64,000 nt of DNA from Linnemannia hyalina (GCA_019671135.1 JAHRHY010000023.1:248001-312000), one strand, 5' to 3'; shown: positions 29,849 through 42,551, numbered from the stretch's first letter. A program made the numbers and translations. The notes: generated by a model not told the origin, from the sequence alone.

Positions 29849-32154
29849 TTAGTCAAAGGGAAGTCTCCGTGCTCCATTGCTGGCACCACCAGAGGCCGCC
29901 GCCGCCGCAATCGCACTAGGGATCTTCATGCCGCAGCAGGTAGGGAACTCTTGGCCAAACGCATGGATATGCTGATGTCCCTCCACTCCCGCGTCTTCCT
30001 CATCCTCATCTAGAATCCGGTTATCGCTCTGGCCCTTGAACGGGAGCAATGATCCAAATAGGAAATGCTGCATAATCGGCAACTTGCCAAACACCTCGGC
30101 CTTGTACATCTTGATCATTCCCGTGTTGACCTTGTCCCATGTCTTGACCGCACTAATATCGTCCAACATGGGCGAATGCCATCTCAACGACGCCGACTTG
30201 ACCTGTTGTCATCAATGCATCGGAGGAGGTTTCCATTGTCAGTAACAACAATTAAAGCTTCTAATACAACACTGATATTCGCAAAGCGGTGCACAATGAT
30301 GGCTTACAGAGTTGATGAACTTCACGCAGGAGAGATACATGTAGTCCTTGGAAAACTCGGACACAATGTCGTTGTCGTGGATGGACTTGGGTCGGATATA
30401 CTTGTGTCCTCTCAATTGTGCTGCTCCAAACAAGAATGGCAAGAAGTGGTAGTCATCCAAGCCCCACACTCCATGCGATCCAGCGGGTTCAAGCCAGTAC
30501 GCAAACTGAAGATTTCTCATCACCTCAATATACCTATTGCAAAGTAAATGTGCGGACATATTGTTGGCAATTGCGCTGTACAAATGGCCACGTCAGACTG
30601 CACTGAATAAAATAGGGCTTACTTGAAGAAGACATGGATGACGACGGCCTTGTAGTCCTCCTTCTTGATGAGTCCCAGTTTGGCAAAGCAATAGAGCCAG
30701 GCCAAGAAGCTGGCCTCGTGCCCTGTACCATAGTCGATTCTCTTGCGGTTGCCCCAGCTCTCCACAAAGTACTTTGTCACCTCAGGGACAGCTTCCTTAG
30801 GGAGCGAAAGTTTCTCCATCCAACTTGGTGCAGACTAGTGAAGACACAAAAATAATATAGGAACAAAGCAAGAAAAAAACGTGCTGTTAAAGGACTTTTC
30901 TTCGATGGTCAATGCGCCTTTTTTTCTTCTTTCCCTGGCACAGTTATTTTTTCTGCCCGTTGCAGGGCTCTCTCTGTCCTCGCTCCAACCCCCCTATTCT
31001 CTGTCGTTCTTTCCCTTACCAAGCCGATCTGGTCGTAAAACTTGCGGAATGCGGGGTTGCCGAATCGACTCTCATGGCCCGTCTCAGGAGGGTACTCTTC
31101 TGTCACCTGGTTGACCAAGTCCAAGGTCTCCAGCATGCCCTTGACAACCTGGTATAAAAAAAGTGCAAGTCGTCGCCACACGGTTAGCGCATCTGAGATT
31201 GGTCACGAGTCAATACATTCCCAAAAAAAAAAAAAAAAATGGATACTGTACCTCGCTTTGGTGACAGTCAGCGGTGCTCACGACACCAACAACACTCTCG
31301 TTCAACTCATCCAAAAAGGCAAAGAGCGCGACATAGGTGGGCGATGCGTGGAACAGGTCAAGATCCTCCTTTGTCAAGATCTCTCTCCTTGGCACCATGA
31401 ACCCGCCTGTTGGGATATCTTCAACAGGAGCATCAACAGGGTCGGTGGTTGTTGCGCTCTGAGACATTGACGTGTCGGTCGAGCTTGACTGTTGTTGAAA
31501 GTGTTGGCTGATGGGGCTAGGATCGTCCTGCTCCATGGCTTCCCGGTCCTGCTCGAAGTCGTCCCCTGCGTTTGAGGATGTGCTTCCCATCTTTAATGAA
31601 GCGTAAGAAAGAGTTGGCGAAGGAGGTTCAGCAATGATGGACGAAGGAGGCGAGGGGACAGCAGAGGATGGCACATCCAATCCCTTGGCATAATGGCTGC
31701 TAACGCTATAAGGCTTTGAAGACAGGTAAGATGGGTTGGTGGATGACGAAGACGACGACGAGGAGGAGAGGTTCAGGGAGATATCCCCGAGAGCAGGGAT
31801 ATCAGGCGCAGACGAGACCTCGATAAGAGTTGGAGTTAATTTGTGGAGTTCCTCAAGGTCGGCTTCGAGTCCACCGGTAGGGATGGACGACGCGGTAGGA
31901 GTTCTGGGCTCCTGGTCGGTGCCTTGGGACTGGTCGAGGTCTGAGGTGGAGATGGGAGGGATCTGGACGGGTGCCTTGGCGAGGGTTGAGGTCCATTCCA
32001 TGACCTGGGGCACCTTGTCGCTGAAGTCAATCGAGTGGCGAGCGGCATGGGTGATTGAAGGGTTAGTTGCAGGTGTGAGGAAGCTGGTTGAGGTCATCTC
32101 TGAGTCTGCAGTCGCGGTTCCCTCTGTGAAGGACGAGTACTGTTGTTCAGCCAT
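29849..32154 (-). CDS. PP2A activator (PTPA/Rrd-type peptidyl-prolyl isomerase)
   Basis: Phosphotyrosyl phosphatase activator that reactivates PP2A-like phosphatases and has prolyl isomerase activity. Exons in order are 31252-32154, 31020-31148, 30623-30834, 30308-30533 and 29849-30202, giving 607 residues. The PTPA domain starts near residue 243 ([16 protein letters not shown]). It contains [30 protein letters not shown] (residues 375-389) and [19 protein letters not shown], then ends with LLPFKGQSD and an Ala/Gly-rich tail. The 240-residue Ser/Thr/Pro-rich N-terminal extension has no counterpart in yeast Rrd1/Rrd2 as I know them. The chosen start is MAEQQYSS. An in-frame ATG lies 79 codons upstream in sequence resembling 5' UTR. 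Which of Rrd1/Rrd2 it matches cannot be told. Confidence 0.93.
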
Positions 32155-32456
32155 TTTGTGAGAAGGTAATGAGGCGGGAGGGAAGCAGTAAATGAAAAGG
32201 GGAAAGGAGCGTGAGCTTGTTAACAGAAAAAGGGCGTGGAGCGAAGCAACAACGAGAGTGAGGTACAAAGCTCTAGTTAAGGGGTGCTGCACCCTTGCTT
32301 TTTTTTTATTCCCAGAAAGGACGGCATACAGCGTGGGTCTTTCTCCCTTGACACCCTCCACCTCCAACCACAGCCATACAGCAACAGACAAGGACCGACA
32401 ACAACAAGTCAGCCAACCAACCGCCCCATTCTCACACTACTAGTCAAAGAACCCTC
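32155..32456. promoter_or_regulatory. Divergent promoter PTPA / securin-like gene
   Basis: A 302 bp gap serves two genes in opposite directions. CAACAACAA-type leader sequence precedes the securin-like ATG. No clear TATA on either side. Confidence 0.4.
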
Positions 32457-34115
32457 ATGTACCCGAATCAAAGCGGGCGTGTCCTCGACAAGGAGAACGA
32501 CATCGTCACAGAGAACAATGCCGGCCGCACTGGAACCACAGGACCAGGAGGGCTCCATGCCAATCTCGTCAAACAGAACTCTCTCATGGGAAATCGGACC
32601 CCTTCAAAGCAACAGCCTCAAGGACTCAAGATGAATCCTGCTGGCTCAAAGACCCCTATCCAAGGCAAGGTCTCTAACTTGGGCCACAACTCCCCTTCAG
32701 GTAAACGAATTATGCAGCTTCTCACGCAGTTATTACGAAGACAGCTAACGGTGTTGCTTGCGAGATAACACATAGTGGCTGACTCTTTACGCTTTATTAC
32801 TGATAGCTCAAAGCGTTCTCAGACCAAAGACCAACTACCAGCTGCCACCGACAGCACCCGTGGCCGATGACAGCAACACTGCTAACCTAAACCAGAAGAA
32901 GAAGAGCGGATTGGCACGGACATTCAGCACTGTTCTCGATTCCAATAATAACAACAACAACAGCGATTCCACCAAAGTGCCTTCCACGCCTATCAAGTCC
33001 GATTCTTCCAGACGCCTCTCTTTGACCAAGCGCGGATCTGCAAAAGCCAGACTTGTGGTCCACAAGGACGAACCGGCACCAGAAGATATCGCACAGGCAC
33101 CCATCAAAACTAACCTTGGCACCGGCCAAAACATCAAGACAACCGGTGGTGGCAGCGGAGGAGAAGGAGGCGCAACAACATCTCGCCGACCAGTGACTCG
33201 TCTTACCGAAGCAGTACCATTGGAATCAACTACTACGATTCTGTCAATTGGACGATCATTGGAGAGCGAGGACAAGGTCGTTGTTGGTCAAGCTAAGGCT
33301 GAGACCAAGCGACGCGCCCTCACCAACGAGGATGACAAACTCGATATCGAGTACTGCCCTCCACCCATTGAAGGTAGCCTTGCATAACACATGTTGGCGG
33401 AAATGAAAAGGTGTGATATTCAGATGTGAGGCGCATTACAACTAACACGGTTCCACTCGTATTATCTCAATGTTTAGAACGACCGTACGAGCCCGATTTC
33501 GAGGTGATCAACTACGACGTTCTTAAGACTGACCCTCCATCATTGGCATACCAATACCAATACTTTGACTACTCTGAACCTCCACTGCCCGACTTTGAGC
33601 TTCTCCCGACCCAACGACCATCCCGTGCATTCTCATCTTCATCGGAACTGTCAGACACCGAATTGTATATCCCTGTCGCCAAGACAACTCTCACTGCGGA
33701 TGGTCATTTGGACGTTACCTGGAGCGAGGACGACGATAACGAGGAGAACGACGGTTCCCCTCACCCTTTAGGCGGTATCTCCCACGGCCACACTGGCCCC
33801 ATCAGCAGTGGTCGTCGATTTGGAATCAAGGATCTGCCGAATGAGGACAAGCTCCGAGCGCCGTTTGATGGATTCATGTTTGATCTGTCGGAGGATTCTT
33901 TGAGCGAGGACGAGGATGATATCTTTGGTAGCATTAGAGTTGGAGCAACCAGCAGCAGCAGCAGCAACCGCACTGGTAGCAAGAGTAACAAGGAACAGGT
34001 CAAGGGAGTTGCAGCGGAGGAGGCTGACGAATTCAACAAGGCCATTGGTCTCGACGATCTTGAGGACGAGAGCAAGGTCAAGGCGCCCTTCTCTGACTTT
34101 TCCTTTGACCTCTGA
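32457..34115 (+). CDS. Securin-like anaphase inhibitor
   Basis: Exons 32457-32700, 32807-33373 and 33478-34115 give 482 residues. A KEN box (residues 12-14, in RVLDKENDIV) stands near the N-terminus, as in securins degraded by APC/C. The middle is basic and Ser/Thr-rich (FSTVLDSN, RRLSLTKRGSAKARLV). The conserved stretch IEYCPPPIEERPYEPDFEV crosses the second intron and resembles the separase-binding segment of fungal Pds1/Cut2 proteins. The acidic C-terminus has two similar modules, KLRAPFDGFMFDL and KVKAPFSDFSFDL. Securins are very divergent, so the call rests on the KEN box, layout and the PPP segment. A canonical D-box (RxxLxxxxN) is not obvious. It could be another APC/C substrate. Confidence 0.7.
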
Positions 34116-34500
34116 AGAATCAGGATGCTTATATCGTCCATTCTTTCATTCTGAGGCTCGTTGTCAGCCCATTTGTACATATTGTTTCTTTCGCAGGATA
34201 ATTCGCTTAGCTCCACCATTTGCTTTCCATACCCTTCACATCTTTCTTTCTCCCTTTGTCGCGAGAAAGGCTGACTCTTTTTTGAATCGCTTGCTATAGT
34301 TTCCACCCCCACCCCCATCGTTGTATATTTGCTCTTCTATTTTCTAGTCCATGTAACATCAATCCCAATAACAAAATAGGGTTTTTTTTGCTCCCTCGCA
34401 CCCAATGCATTCAGCTGTTCTTTTTGTCTCGTTTTGAAGTGTATTGAGAGAACTGAAGAGGTCTATGAACAGTGGGTTGGTGTTAAGATACAATTTGTGT
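34116..34500. other. Convergent 3' region of securin-like gene and HOM6
   Basis: 385 bp of AT-rich 3' UTR. No gene seen. Confidence 0.5.
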
Positions 34501-35994
34501 TTACTGTTGGGTGCGATCGGCGATCTTGAGGATATCAGAGTAGATACCGAAAGCAGTGACGGCAGCACCGGCGCCGGAACCCTGGATGATCAAGGGGCTG
34601 GGGAAACGCTCGGTGGTGAATGCGATGATGTTGTCACTGCCCTTCAACGAGGCGAAGGGGTGGCTGGCAGGGTATCTATTTCGATGTGTCAAAATAGTAT
34701 GAGGAGGAAAAAAGTTTAATACACACGGTCTTTCGCGGGCAAAACGAGGAGAATGGAGCCAAAAAAAAAAAAAAAAAAAAAGGGCACACAAGAGCATTCA
34801 CCCATCAAGAAACCTCTATTGTATCATTTCGTTCATTTTCTCTTCTGACATACCTGGCAAGAGTGACGCTGGACTTTCCATGAACAGGGTCAACAAGACC
34901 GACATAACGCAAGACCTGGCCGTTCTGGATTGCCTCCTTGTTGAGCTGCTCAAAGTGGTTGTCAAACTCGGGCAACTTCTTCATGAACTCCTCAGAGGAG
35001 AGGGAACGGAGCACTTCGGGAACAATGTTCTCGACGTTGACAGTCTCCTGGGTCAAGTCCAGTCCTGCGACACGGCCAAGAATAATGACCTTGCGGGCCA
35101 CATCCATTCCGTTCAAATCGTCGCGGGGATCGGGCTCCTGTTATTTTTTGTAGTCGTAGAGGTAAAGGAAGAAGATAATATGAGTAACAGTCAAAATGGG
35201 AGAGTCATTGGAGAAAACGGCGGTCGGACATTTTTTTTTTTTTTTCGTCGCCTCTCGTCAAGTCATCGAATTGACACTCCATTAGCACAGAACAAGATAA
35301 CACGTCAACTGCAACAAAAAAAAAAAAAAAAAAAAAAAGAGGATCCCAGAAGAGAAGAAAAAAAGGAACCTACGGTGTAGCCAAGATCTTTGGCGACGGA
35401 GACGACCTTGGAGAACTTGACAGGTTCAGCCGAGGCATCGAGGGTCGAAAAGTTGTTAAAGATGTACGACAAAGTTCCCGAGAAGATACCCTCGATCTTT
35501 GTAATCTTGTCTCCAGTGTTGATCAGATCGTTCAAGGTGTTGATAACAGGCAATCCAGCGCCAACAGTCGACTCATGGTAGACCAGGGGGGCACCAGGGG
35601 CACCGTTAGCAATCTCCTTGATCTTCTTGTAGAGGCTCAAATCACCCGAGAAGGCCTTCTTGTTGGGGGTGACGACATGGAAGCCAGACTCGAGCCAGGT
35701 GGGGTAGTAGGCAGCAACGGTCTCGTTAGAGGTGCAGTCGAGCACGACGGTGGGGTTGGTGGCCTTGGAGGCAGCGAGGGAGGCGGTGAAGGAGTCGAGG
35801 GTGAATGCCTTGGAGGCAGAGGAGGAGTCGAGGTCGGTCTTCCAGGATGCGGTGAGAGGGGTGGGGGAGGTAAGGAACTGGCGCGAGTTTGCGACGGCGA
35901 CGACAGCGATCTTTTTGGACTGAGTGGCGATGACCTGGGCAATGAATTCGGATCCGACGAGACCGACACCGACGATGGCAACGTTGACAACCAT
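34501..35994 (-). CDS. HOM6: Homoserine dehydrogenase
   Basis: Reduces aspartate semialdehyde to homoserine with NAD(P)H, the branch step to threonine, methionine and isoleucine in the cytosol. Exons in order are 35374-35994, 34854-35137 and 34501-34675, giving 359 residues, the size of yeast Hom6. The Rossmann motif is VAIVGVGLVGSEF (G9, G11, G14). Substrate-side motifs are HVVTPNKKAFSG, YHESTVGAGLPVI and IEGIFSGTLSYIFN. The catalytic pair falls at D219 and K223 in LNGMDVARKVIILGR, the same numbers as in yeast. The ATG at 35994 is directly before the Rossmann strand; longer in-frame starts upstream are unlikely. There is no ACT domain, as in other fungal monofunctional enzymes. The first intron carries long T and A runs. 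Confidence 0.97.
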
Positions 35995-36507
35995 TATGTT
36001 TGAATGAGATGAGGGGAGGGGAAGAGGAGGGGGAAAAGTTTGTTTTGGGTGGGTGGGAAAAGAGGAGGAAGGAAAAGAAACGGCCAAAGAAGCAATTGGC
36101 TTTTATCGGCACTAAATGATGAATCATACTGTGACTTGGATCGCGCGATTCGTTGAGGCTGTTGGCATAACCTATGGCTCTGAATATGAAAAAAAGAGAG
36201 TTGAAAACATTTGCCACCAAAAAGAAATGTGCTTGCTCAGTTTTCTGAGCTTAATAGCGTTGTTGTGACACGGTCAGTTCTAAATGTGATGGTCGCGGTG
36301 CGGTTTTGTTTTGGTGCTTTGTGGTGTTTTCGATCGTGGTAGTGGTCCTGTTCAGGATGGAAGCCTTTGGCCTCATCGGATCAGAGACTGTCTGCATACT
36401 TGCCCATTCCACCCACCAGTCGTCTCTCGCCTTCAGTAGTTTCTTAAGCGTGTTCCATTCTTGCGACGAAACTCTCACCGGGATCATCCTTCAGGACTTT
36501 CTCTCTC
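35995..36507. other. HOM6 upstream region
   Basis: No gene firmly supported. A 78-codon minus-strand frame (36251-36487, MIPVRVSSQEWNTLKKLL) might be a second exon of the hypothetical gene at 36508-36876. No TGACTCA (Gcn4-type) site is seen; the nearest is TGAATCA near 36119. Confidence 0.35.
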
Positions 36508-36876
36508 TCAATACAACACGATCTTCTTCGCCTCTGTCACCGAGCTTTTCCAGCGAGCAAAACGAACCTCCAGGATCCAGATGGACGGTCTCAACGACTC
36601 ATCCGTCATTCGCTTCACTGATAACAACTCCATTGACACCAGAATGATCGAGTACTCAGTAGTCGCACCTTTAGCCGAGCCGGGATCAGGTTGGTCGCTA
36701 AGCAGAACTACTTGAGAGAACAGCTCATCCAGTTCGATATCCTTGAATGTTTTAGCCCGCGAATTTGACGAAATACGCCATGGGTTCGACCGCTGGTGCT
36801 GGTGATGTTGCTGGCGATCTAACAACATAATTGTTGTTGTCGTTTCTGTGAGTTCCTGGTCGCGTATCTGATCCAT
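36508..36876 (-). CDS. Hypothetical protein (weak)
   Basis: 122-codon frame, MDQIRDQELTETTTT and onward, His/Gln-rich at first and then non-repetitive (FKDIELDELFSQVVLLSD). The next frame (36251-36487) has reasonable composition, and a short intron could join them, but no good splice pair is visible. No recognised domain. The codon composition is more protein-like than other intergenic frames, but it may not be a gene. Confidence 0.25.
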   Translation of the reverse strand: MDQIRDQELTETTTTIMLLDRQQHHQHQRSNPWRISSNSRAKTFKDIELDELFSQVVLLSDQPDPGSAKGATTEYSIILVSMELLSVKRMTDESLRPSIWILEVRFARWKSSVTEAKKIVLY

Positions 36877-37925
36877 TTATAACTGTAAATCATCTTCGTT
36901 TGCTCGTTGATGAGAAGGGTTACTAACACCGTGAGAATTTTTGTCAACACGCGCCTTCAGATCCTGAAGTCTCAAAGCTATTGGTTATCGTTTATATTGA
37001 TTCGTTTTTGGTGTCGTGGAGATGAGCGAGAGTAGGTGAAGAAAGAGAGAAGAATACTGGGAGGATGAGGCAACTCGTTTCGTATGTTTGTAAATGATGT
37101 AGCATGTTCTCGCCTGGCCATTGGTTTAATCCGATCGACTATGGTGATCTAAGCATAAGACAGCAACGCGATCGAATGTTGCGGTGGCGGACCGCTTACT
37201 GGGATGCCCCACTTCCATCTCAGCTCGTTCACGGGCGTTGTTTTGTCGATCTCATTTTGTTATTACTATCTTTTTCTACGATTCCCATTGATCTCGCGGT
37301 ACACAGCGCGCGTCTTTACCAGCGCAGAACACTTGTTTATCCCATGTGAAAGTTCTGCCTTCTTCAAAAGGTGTGGAATAAACAAAAATGTCACCACTTT
37401 AGATCGGCGGGAAAATGTGGATCTCATCTCGACCCGCATAATGCAAACCATGGTCCACCCATGGCATGATATGGCACAGCCCTTTCTCTATCTTACAATG
37501 CTCCTTGGCCATAGTCTACGCCTTCGCCATGCATACAAATAAGCCATTACCATTTGCAACTCCCCAAAGGTCTATTGCACACAATCTATCCTGTTCGTCA
37601 TGGGCCTTATAGCATATACGCCATGTGTTTTGTCTTTGTTTGTTTGACTCATTCTTTTCTATCTTTCCCCTCTTTACCGCTTGTACCGCACCCATTCATC
37701 TGTCTATTGAGTCTAAGCCCTTTTCTCTTCTTTTCGCGGCTCTGTCTTTTGTTTTTAACTCGACTTTTCTTCAGTACCTTATAAATTGCCCCTCGCTTTC
37801 TCCATCCCAGTATCCATCACCTGTTACTCACCTTCCTCTCTATCTCTTTCATTCTCTTTCAATTCACATACGCACTCTCTCGCCCCACCTTCTCTCCCCA
37901 TTCTTCAATATTGGGCATCAACAAG
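36877..37925. other. Intergenic: transporter promoter
   Basis: 1 kb without a supported gene. The last 250 bp are strongly C/T-rich, ending in a CTCTCTCGCCCC-type leader typical of fungal promoters. Confidence 0.5.
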
Positions 37926-39328
37926 ATGAGCAGCACTGAGACGACCCCACTCCTCTCTAACACCAGTCTCTCCGAGAGCACCAAGCCAGCACCCACTGAT
38001 CATCATTGTAGCCCAGATCTCCTCGCGGAAAGGCCTGAACAAGGCTCTAGCTTTGCGGCCTACGCCATTGTTGTGTGCACTGTTGCAGGTAAAAATGATG
38101 TTGTTAACTGACTAGTGTCCGCTGACGGTTTTCAGATGACTAATAAGTACATTATCAATATGGATGAATGTGTTCAGGCAGTGGAACCTTAGGCTTGCCG
38201 TATGCCCTCAAGCTGGGTGGATGGATTGGCATTGGTGTGCTGATCTTATCCTTGTTCATGTCCGTATATACCTCCGTCCTTCTTGTGAGGTGCCTGTACT
38301 ATGACGGCGTCCACCGTCTTTCGTCCTATCAGGAAGTGGGCCGACATGCGTTTGGAAAAGTGGGGTTGTGGACTGTCTGGTTCTTCTATACAATACTCGT
38401 CATCGGCGCTCCTGTCATGTTCTTGATCCTGGCAGGCACGGGACTTAAGTCTGTGATTGCCCTGGACATCAGCGCCAAGGCTTGGATTTGGATTTGCGCC
38501 GCCATTGTTGCGGTCCCGTTTGTCCTCTTCAAGACAATGAAGGAGGCCGCAATTACCTCCGTCCTGGGTGCCCTTGCGACTGCAGTCTTGGCTGTAGTTG
38601 CTGTCCGTGGCTCAATCCTGGACTTGGACAACCCAGTCTATGCTGATGTCAACCATAACCTTGTCATCTTCTCACACCTCCCCACCGCCGTCGCTTCCAT
38701 CTCGATGTGTTTCGGTGGCAATGCCATCTACCCCCATGTCGAGGAGTCCATGCGATACCCCAAATCCTGGAATCGCGTCGTGACCGCCGCCCATTGTACA
38801 TGCACGATTCTTTACCTTGCTGTAGCCATCCCTGGTTACATGGCTTATGGCGACCTTGCCGAGTCCCCGATCCTCAACAACCTACCCAAGGATATCTATA
38901 CTACGCTCGGAACCATCGTCATCATTATCCACGTCCTCTTTACCGCGCCTCTTTTGTTGACGTCGTTTGCCTTGGAGATCGAACGTCTGGCCGATATTAC
39001 AGTCAGTTCGCGTGGTCTGGTCATGGAGCGCGTTTACCGGACAGTTTTCCGGGTCGTCGTTGCTGGCGTCTGTGCGTGTATTGCTTGCACTGTCCCTTAC
39101 TTTGGACATTTCATGTCGCTATTGGGCGCGCTTTCGATCTGTACGCTGATCTTTGTTCTGCCGGTTGTTTTCTACGCCAGGCTTGTTGGATGGAAACAGA
39201 TGAGGTGGTTTGAGTTGGTCTGGTGTGCTATGATTGTTGTCATTGGCGTTGTCAGCGCGGTCATTGGATCGATCGATGCCATCCATGCCCTCAAGGATGA
39301 TTTTGAGAACGATCCCACCGCCATTTGA
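37926..39328 (+). CDS. AAAP-family vacuolar amino acid transporter
   Basis: Exons 37926-38088 and 38178-39328 give 437 residues. The cytosolic N-terminus (about 40 residues) contains TTPLLSNTSL, a dileucine-type vacuolar/endosomal sorting signal. About eleven hydrophobic spans follow, beginning FAAYAIVVCTVAGSGTLGLP, whose GSGTLGLPYAL is the Aa_trans (PF01490) signature. SYQEVGRHAFG, CFGGNAIYPHVEESM and AIPGYMAYGD are further family marks of AVT-type transporters. The intron interrupts the codon of the first Gly in GSGTLG. Substrate cannot be predicted; vacuolar export or import of neutral amino acids is the usual role. Confidence 0.9.
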
Positions 39329-39755
39329 GCTCGAGAGGAAGGTTGGGGGGGGGGGAGTTCTCTGACCTATTTTTTAATTCCATCTTTTTTTTAATGTTAT
39401 ATGGTCACCATTGATCCATGGTGCACATCACAACTCGCGACGCTCTCTCACTCGCCTGTGGAATCTCCGCCTAGTCTCAAAATAAAACGTGAAGATGTTG
39501 CCACCAAAATGGATCAAGGCCTGGTCTCCAACAGAAGGTAAGAGAACTAGGTTCAAAATAAAAATAAAAGTGGGCTGCAACCCGTTCTCTTTGTCCCTCG
39601 ATTTTATTTTTCACCCTTGCTTTTCTTTCTTTTCTCTCATCATCTTACAAACACATCATCCCCGAGCCGAAGACAGGACACCCCAACACATCCAACAGGA
39701 ACCACCCATCAACCTCAACCTACAAAGAAAACTCATCACACAGGAGACAAAACAG
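39329..39755. other. GUP1 upstream region
   Basis: A G-run of 11 lies just after the transporter stop, and TTTTTTTTAATG-type AT-rich sequence follows. An in-frame upstream ATG (39489) would add 89 residues of unlikely composition to GUP1. Confidence 0.45.
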
Positions 39756-42203
39756 ATGCAACAAGAACACGAGCACCATCGGTTGCTCGACCTCAGCTCA
39801 CACCACAACCAAACCCACGACGACTCCTCCTCCTCCTTCGTCGGACAGGCAGACAACTCCTCCCATCATCACCATCATCATCAACCCATCACAACCACCC
39901 CCAAGTACACAAGGCGCCAACAGGACCGGACGACACAACCCTCACTATGGAACACCAAGGAGTTTTACGTCTACTACCTCGTCTTCATGTTCTGTATCCC
40001 CTACATGTTCAGAACTGCACACGACGCCAGTTCAGGTACGAGTGTCATGCAAATTGCTCTCGCTTTCCCTGATCGGAGATATTTACTCCGTTGCCGGGAT
40101 TGTGCAACATCGAAATTTGGGAGTTTCTTTTTTTTGTCAACTGACTAGCAACTTGCATATTTTTTTTTGTCGACTGCTTTTTTTTCCCGCCCTTCCTTGC
40201 ATAGTCGATAACCCCAACTACGAAAAGTACCAGCATCTGCTCTCGGACGGGTTCTTTGGATATAAGCTGGTACGGCCCAACAGGAAGCAACCGAACCAAC
40301 TGAACCAATTGAACCCTCAAACCAGTATCATTTAATACCGATCCCAAACTTACACCACCCCTCCGATCTGCCTATATGCCAAATAGGATAACAGCGATGG
40401 TCAATGGAGAGGATTCAGGAACAACCTCCCAACACTCTTAATTGTCGTCTCGATCTACATCCCCCTCAGCCACCTCTTCACCGCCTTCTTTGTACCCTCC
40501 AAAACCACCAACAGCCTCAAATCCCCGCAACAACCCCTCGTCCGGACCTACTTCTTCCTCGCCTTCTCAGCCATCTACCTCTACTTTATGTACGGCAACA
40601 GTATCCTCAAGATCATGCTTATTGTCTCGACTAATTATGCGATTGCGAAACTGGGACGGAATGCGCGCTGGATGCCGGTGGCGACTTGGGCGTTTAATAT
40701 TGCAATTTTGTTCTTGAATGAGGGGTATAAGGGGTACAACTTTTCTGATGTCCATGAGGCCCTGACCTGGCTGGTAAGTGTCTTCAAAGCTATTAGCTGT
40801 TGCTGCTTTGAACCTGGATCCAACTCTCAATGGCTTGAACATAACAATATACTATGTTTCTCCTTTCCAAATGATAGGACGACAATACGGGAATGGATCG
40901 GCGGTGGGATGTGCACTTCAACTTCACGATGCTCCGCCTCGTCTCCTACAACCTTGACTACTACTGGTCCTTCAACTCTGACCACGAGCTCGCCCTGGAG
41001 GATCGCGACAGGACGCCCAGCAATGACAAGGAACGTGTGTCCCAACCAGCCTTCGCAGGAGACTATTGCTTCACCTACTACGTCGCCTTTGCCCTCTACG
41101 CCCCTCTTTATGTTGCTGGACCTATCATGACATTCAACGACTTTATTTCCCAGGTACTCATTTTGCTCTCTCACCCAACGAAAAAGTGCGCGAAAACCGT
41201 TCGCGGAGCAAATCATTAACACCTTCGCTTCACTTACAATTTGTAACAAAAAAATAATAGCTGCGGTACCCAAAGACAATCCCAACAAAGACCCTTCTGA
41301 TGTGGGTCGCCCGCTTGATCTTCTCCCTCCTAACCATGGAATTTGTCAACCACTACATGTACATGGTCGCCATCTCCAAAACTCAAGCCTGGGACGACGA
41401 CACCATCCTCCAAATCGCCATGATCGCCCTCTTCAATCTCGTTCTCATCTGGCTCAAACTCCTCATCATCTGGCGCTTCTTCCGGCTCTGGGCGCTTCTC
41501 GACGGTATCGAAGCTCCCGAGAATATGATCCGTTGCGTTACCAATAATTATTCGGCGCTCGGGTTCTGGAGGAGTTGGCATAAGAGTTTCAATCTGTGGA
41601 TCATTCGGTACATCTATGTCCCATTGGGGGGTACGCGGTATGCAATGTATAATATCTGGGTAGTTTTTACTTTTGTGGCGATTTGGCATGATATCAATTT
41701 GAAGTTGTTGGCCTGGGGGTGGTTGATTTCTTTGTTCATCTTGCCTGAGATTGTTGCTGGACGCGTCTTTTCCAAGCAAAAGGTAAGATTGTTGAGTGGC
41801 CTTGTGGGTCCCCCTGTTTTTGTTGTTGGCCTCCTTGGTCACACATTAATTAAATTTGCAATTTCACTAATCTTATTTACATCTGCGTGACCCCCCCCCC
41901 CCCCTTTTCTACCCTCAACTTGAATCTCGCCCTCGCAAACAACAATAGTGGGGAAGCTGGCCATACTACAGACACCTCTGCGCGGTGGGGGCCGTCGGAA
42001 ACATCCTCCTAATGATCACTGCAAACCTGGTCGGATTCTGCACAGGCCTCGAGGGTACCAAGATGCTGATCGCCGAGATGTTCTCTTCTACCCAAGGATA
42101 CATTACTCTCTTGGGCTGCTTGGGCGCGATATTTGTCTGTGCTCAAATCCAGTTTGAGGTTCGAGAATCCGAGAAGCGTCGTGGTCTCTTCTTGAACTGT
42201 TAG
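39756..42203 (+). CDS. GUP1: MBOAT O-acyltransferase Gup1 (GPI remodelling)
   Basis: ER multi-pass acyltransferase that adds a long (C26) fatty acid to the sn-2 position of GPI anchors, first known as glycerol uptake protein. Exons are 39756-40035, 40205-40269, 40387-40773, 40878-41153, 41261-41782 and 41949-42203, giving 594 residues. The N-terminus is His-rich (H6 run). The first span follows at [20 protein letters not shown]. Catalytic MBOAT residues are visible: Asn447 in [20 protein letters not shown] and His479 in [21 protein letters not shown] is a further family block. The end [15 protein letters not shown] resembles the usual cytosolic tail. The second exon has only 65 bp. The start is the ATG giving a short hydrophilic head before the first span. 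Confidence 0.94.
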
Positions 42204-42551
42204 TGTTCACGTCGTTTCCTTCCTTCCCTTTTTTTTTGAAACAGATATAATAATAATTCTTGGCATCGCCCCTCCACTTCCACTTTCTGCTGTTCATTTT
42301 TTTTTGTTTGTTTGTTTATTCTGGGGTTTGGTGAAGGGTTTGTCGATGTTGGCGGATGAGCGAATGGGTGAGTGGGTGTATCAAAGTGTGGTAGCGAACT
42401 ATTCGTTTGTCTGTCTGTCTGACTGCCTTCCTGAAATCCCGGGACATAATGGACAAATGAAGCGGCAAAAAAAAAACATAAACTAAAGTCGCACAAGAGT
42501 AGGTAAACAGAGGCGAAAAATGACTCTCTCTCTCTTAATCGAGCGAGTGAT
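42204..42551. other. Convergent 3' region of GUP1 and ARL8
   Basis: T-rich 3' UTR with a TTTGTTTGTTTG run (42303-42318). No gene seen. Confidence 0.5.

Noticed and set aside
33761..34318. 185-codon antisense frame across the securin-like gene
   Set aside because: Shadow of the acidic Ser-rich coding strand; the sense frame has consistent splicing and a KEN box.
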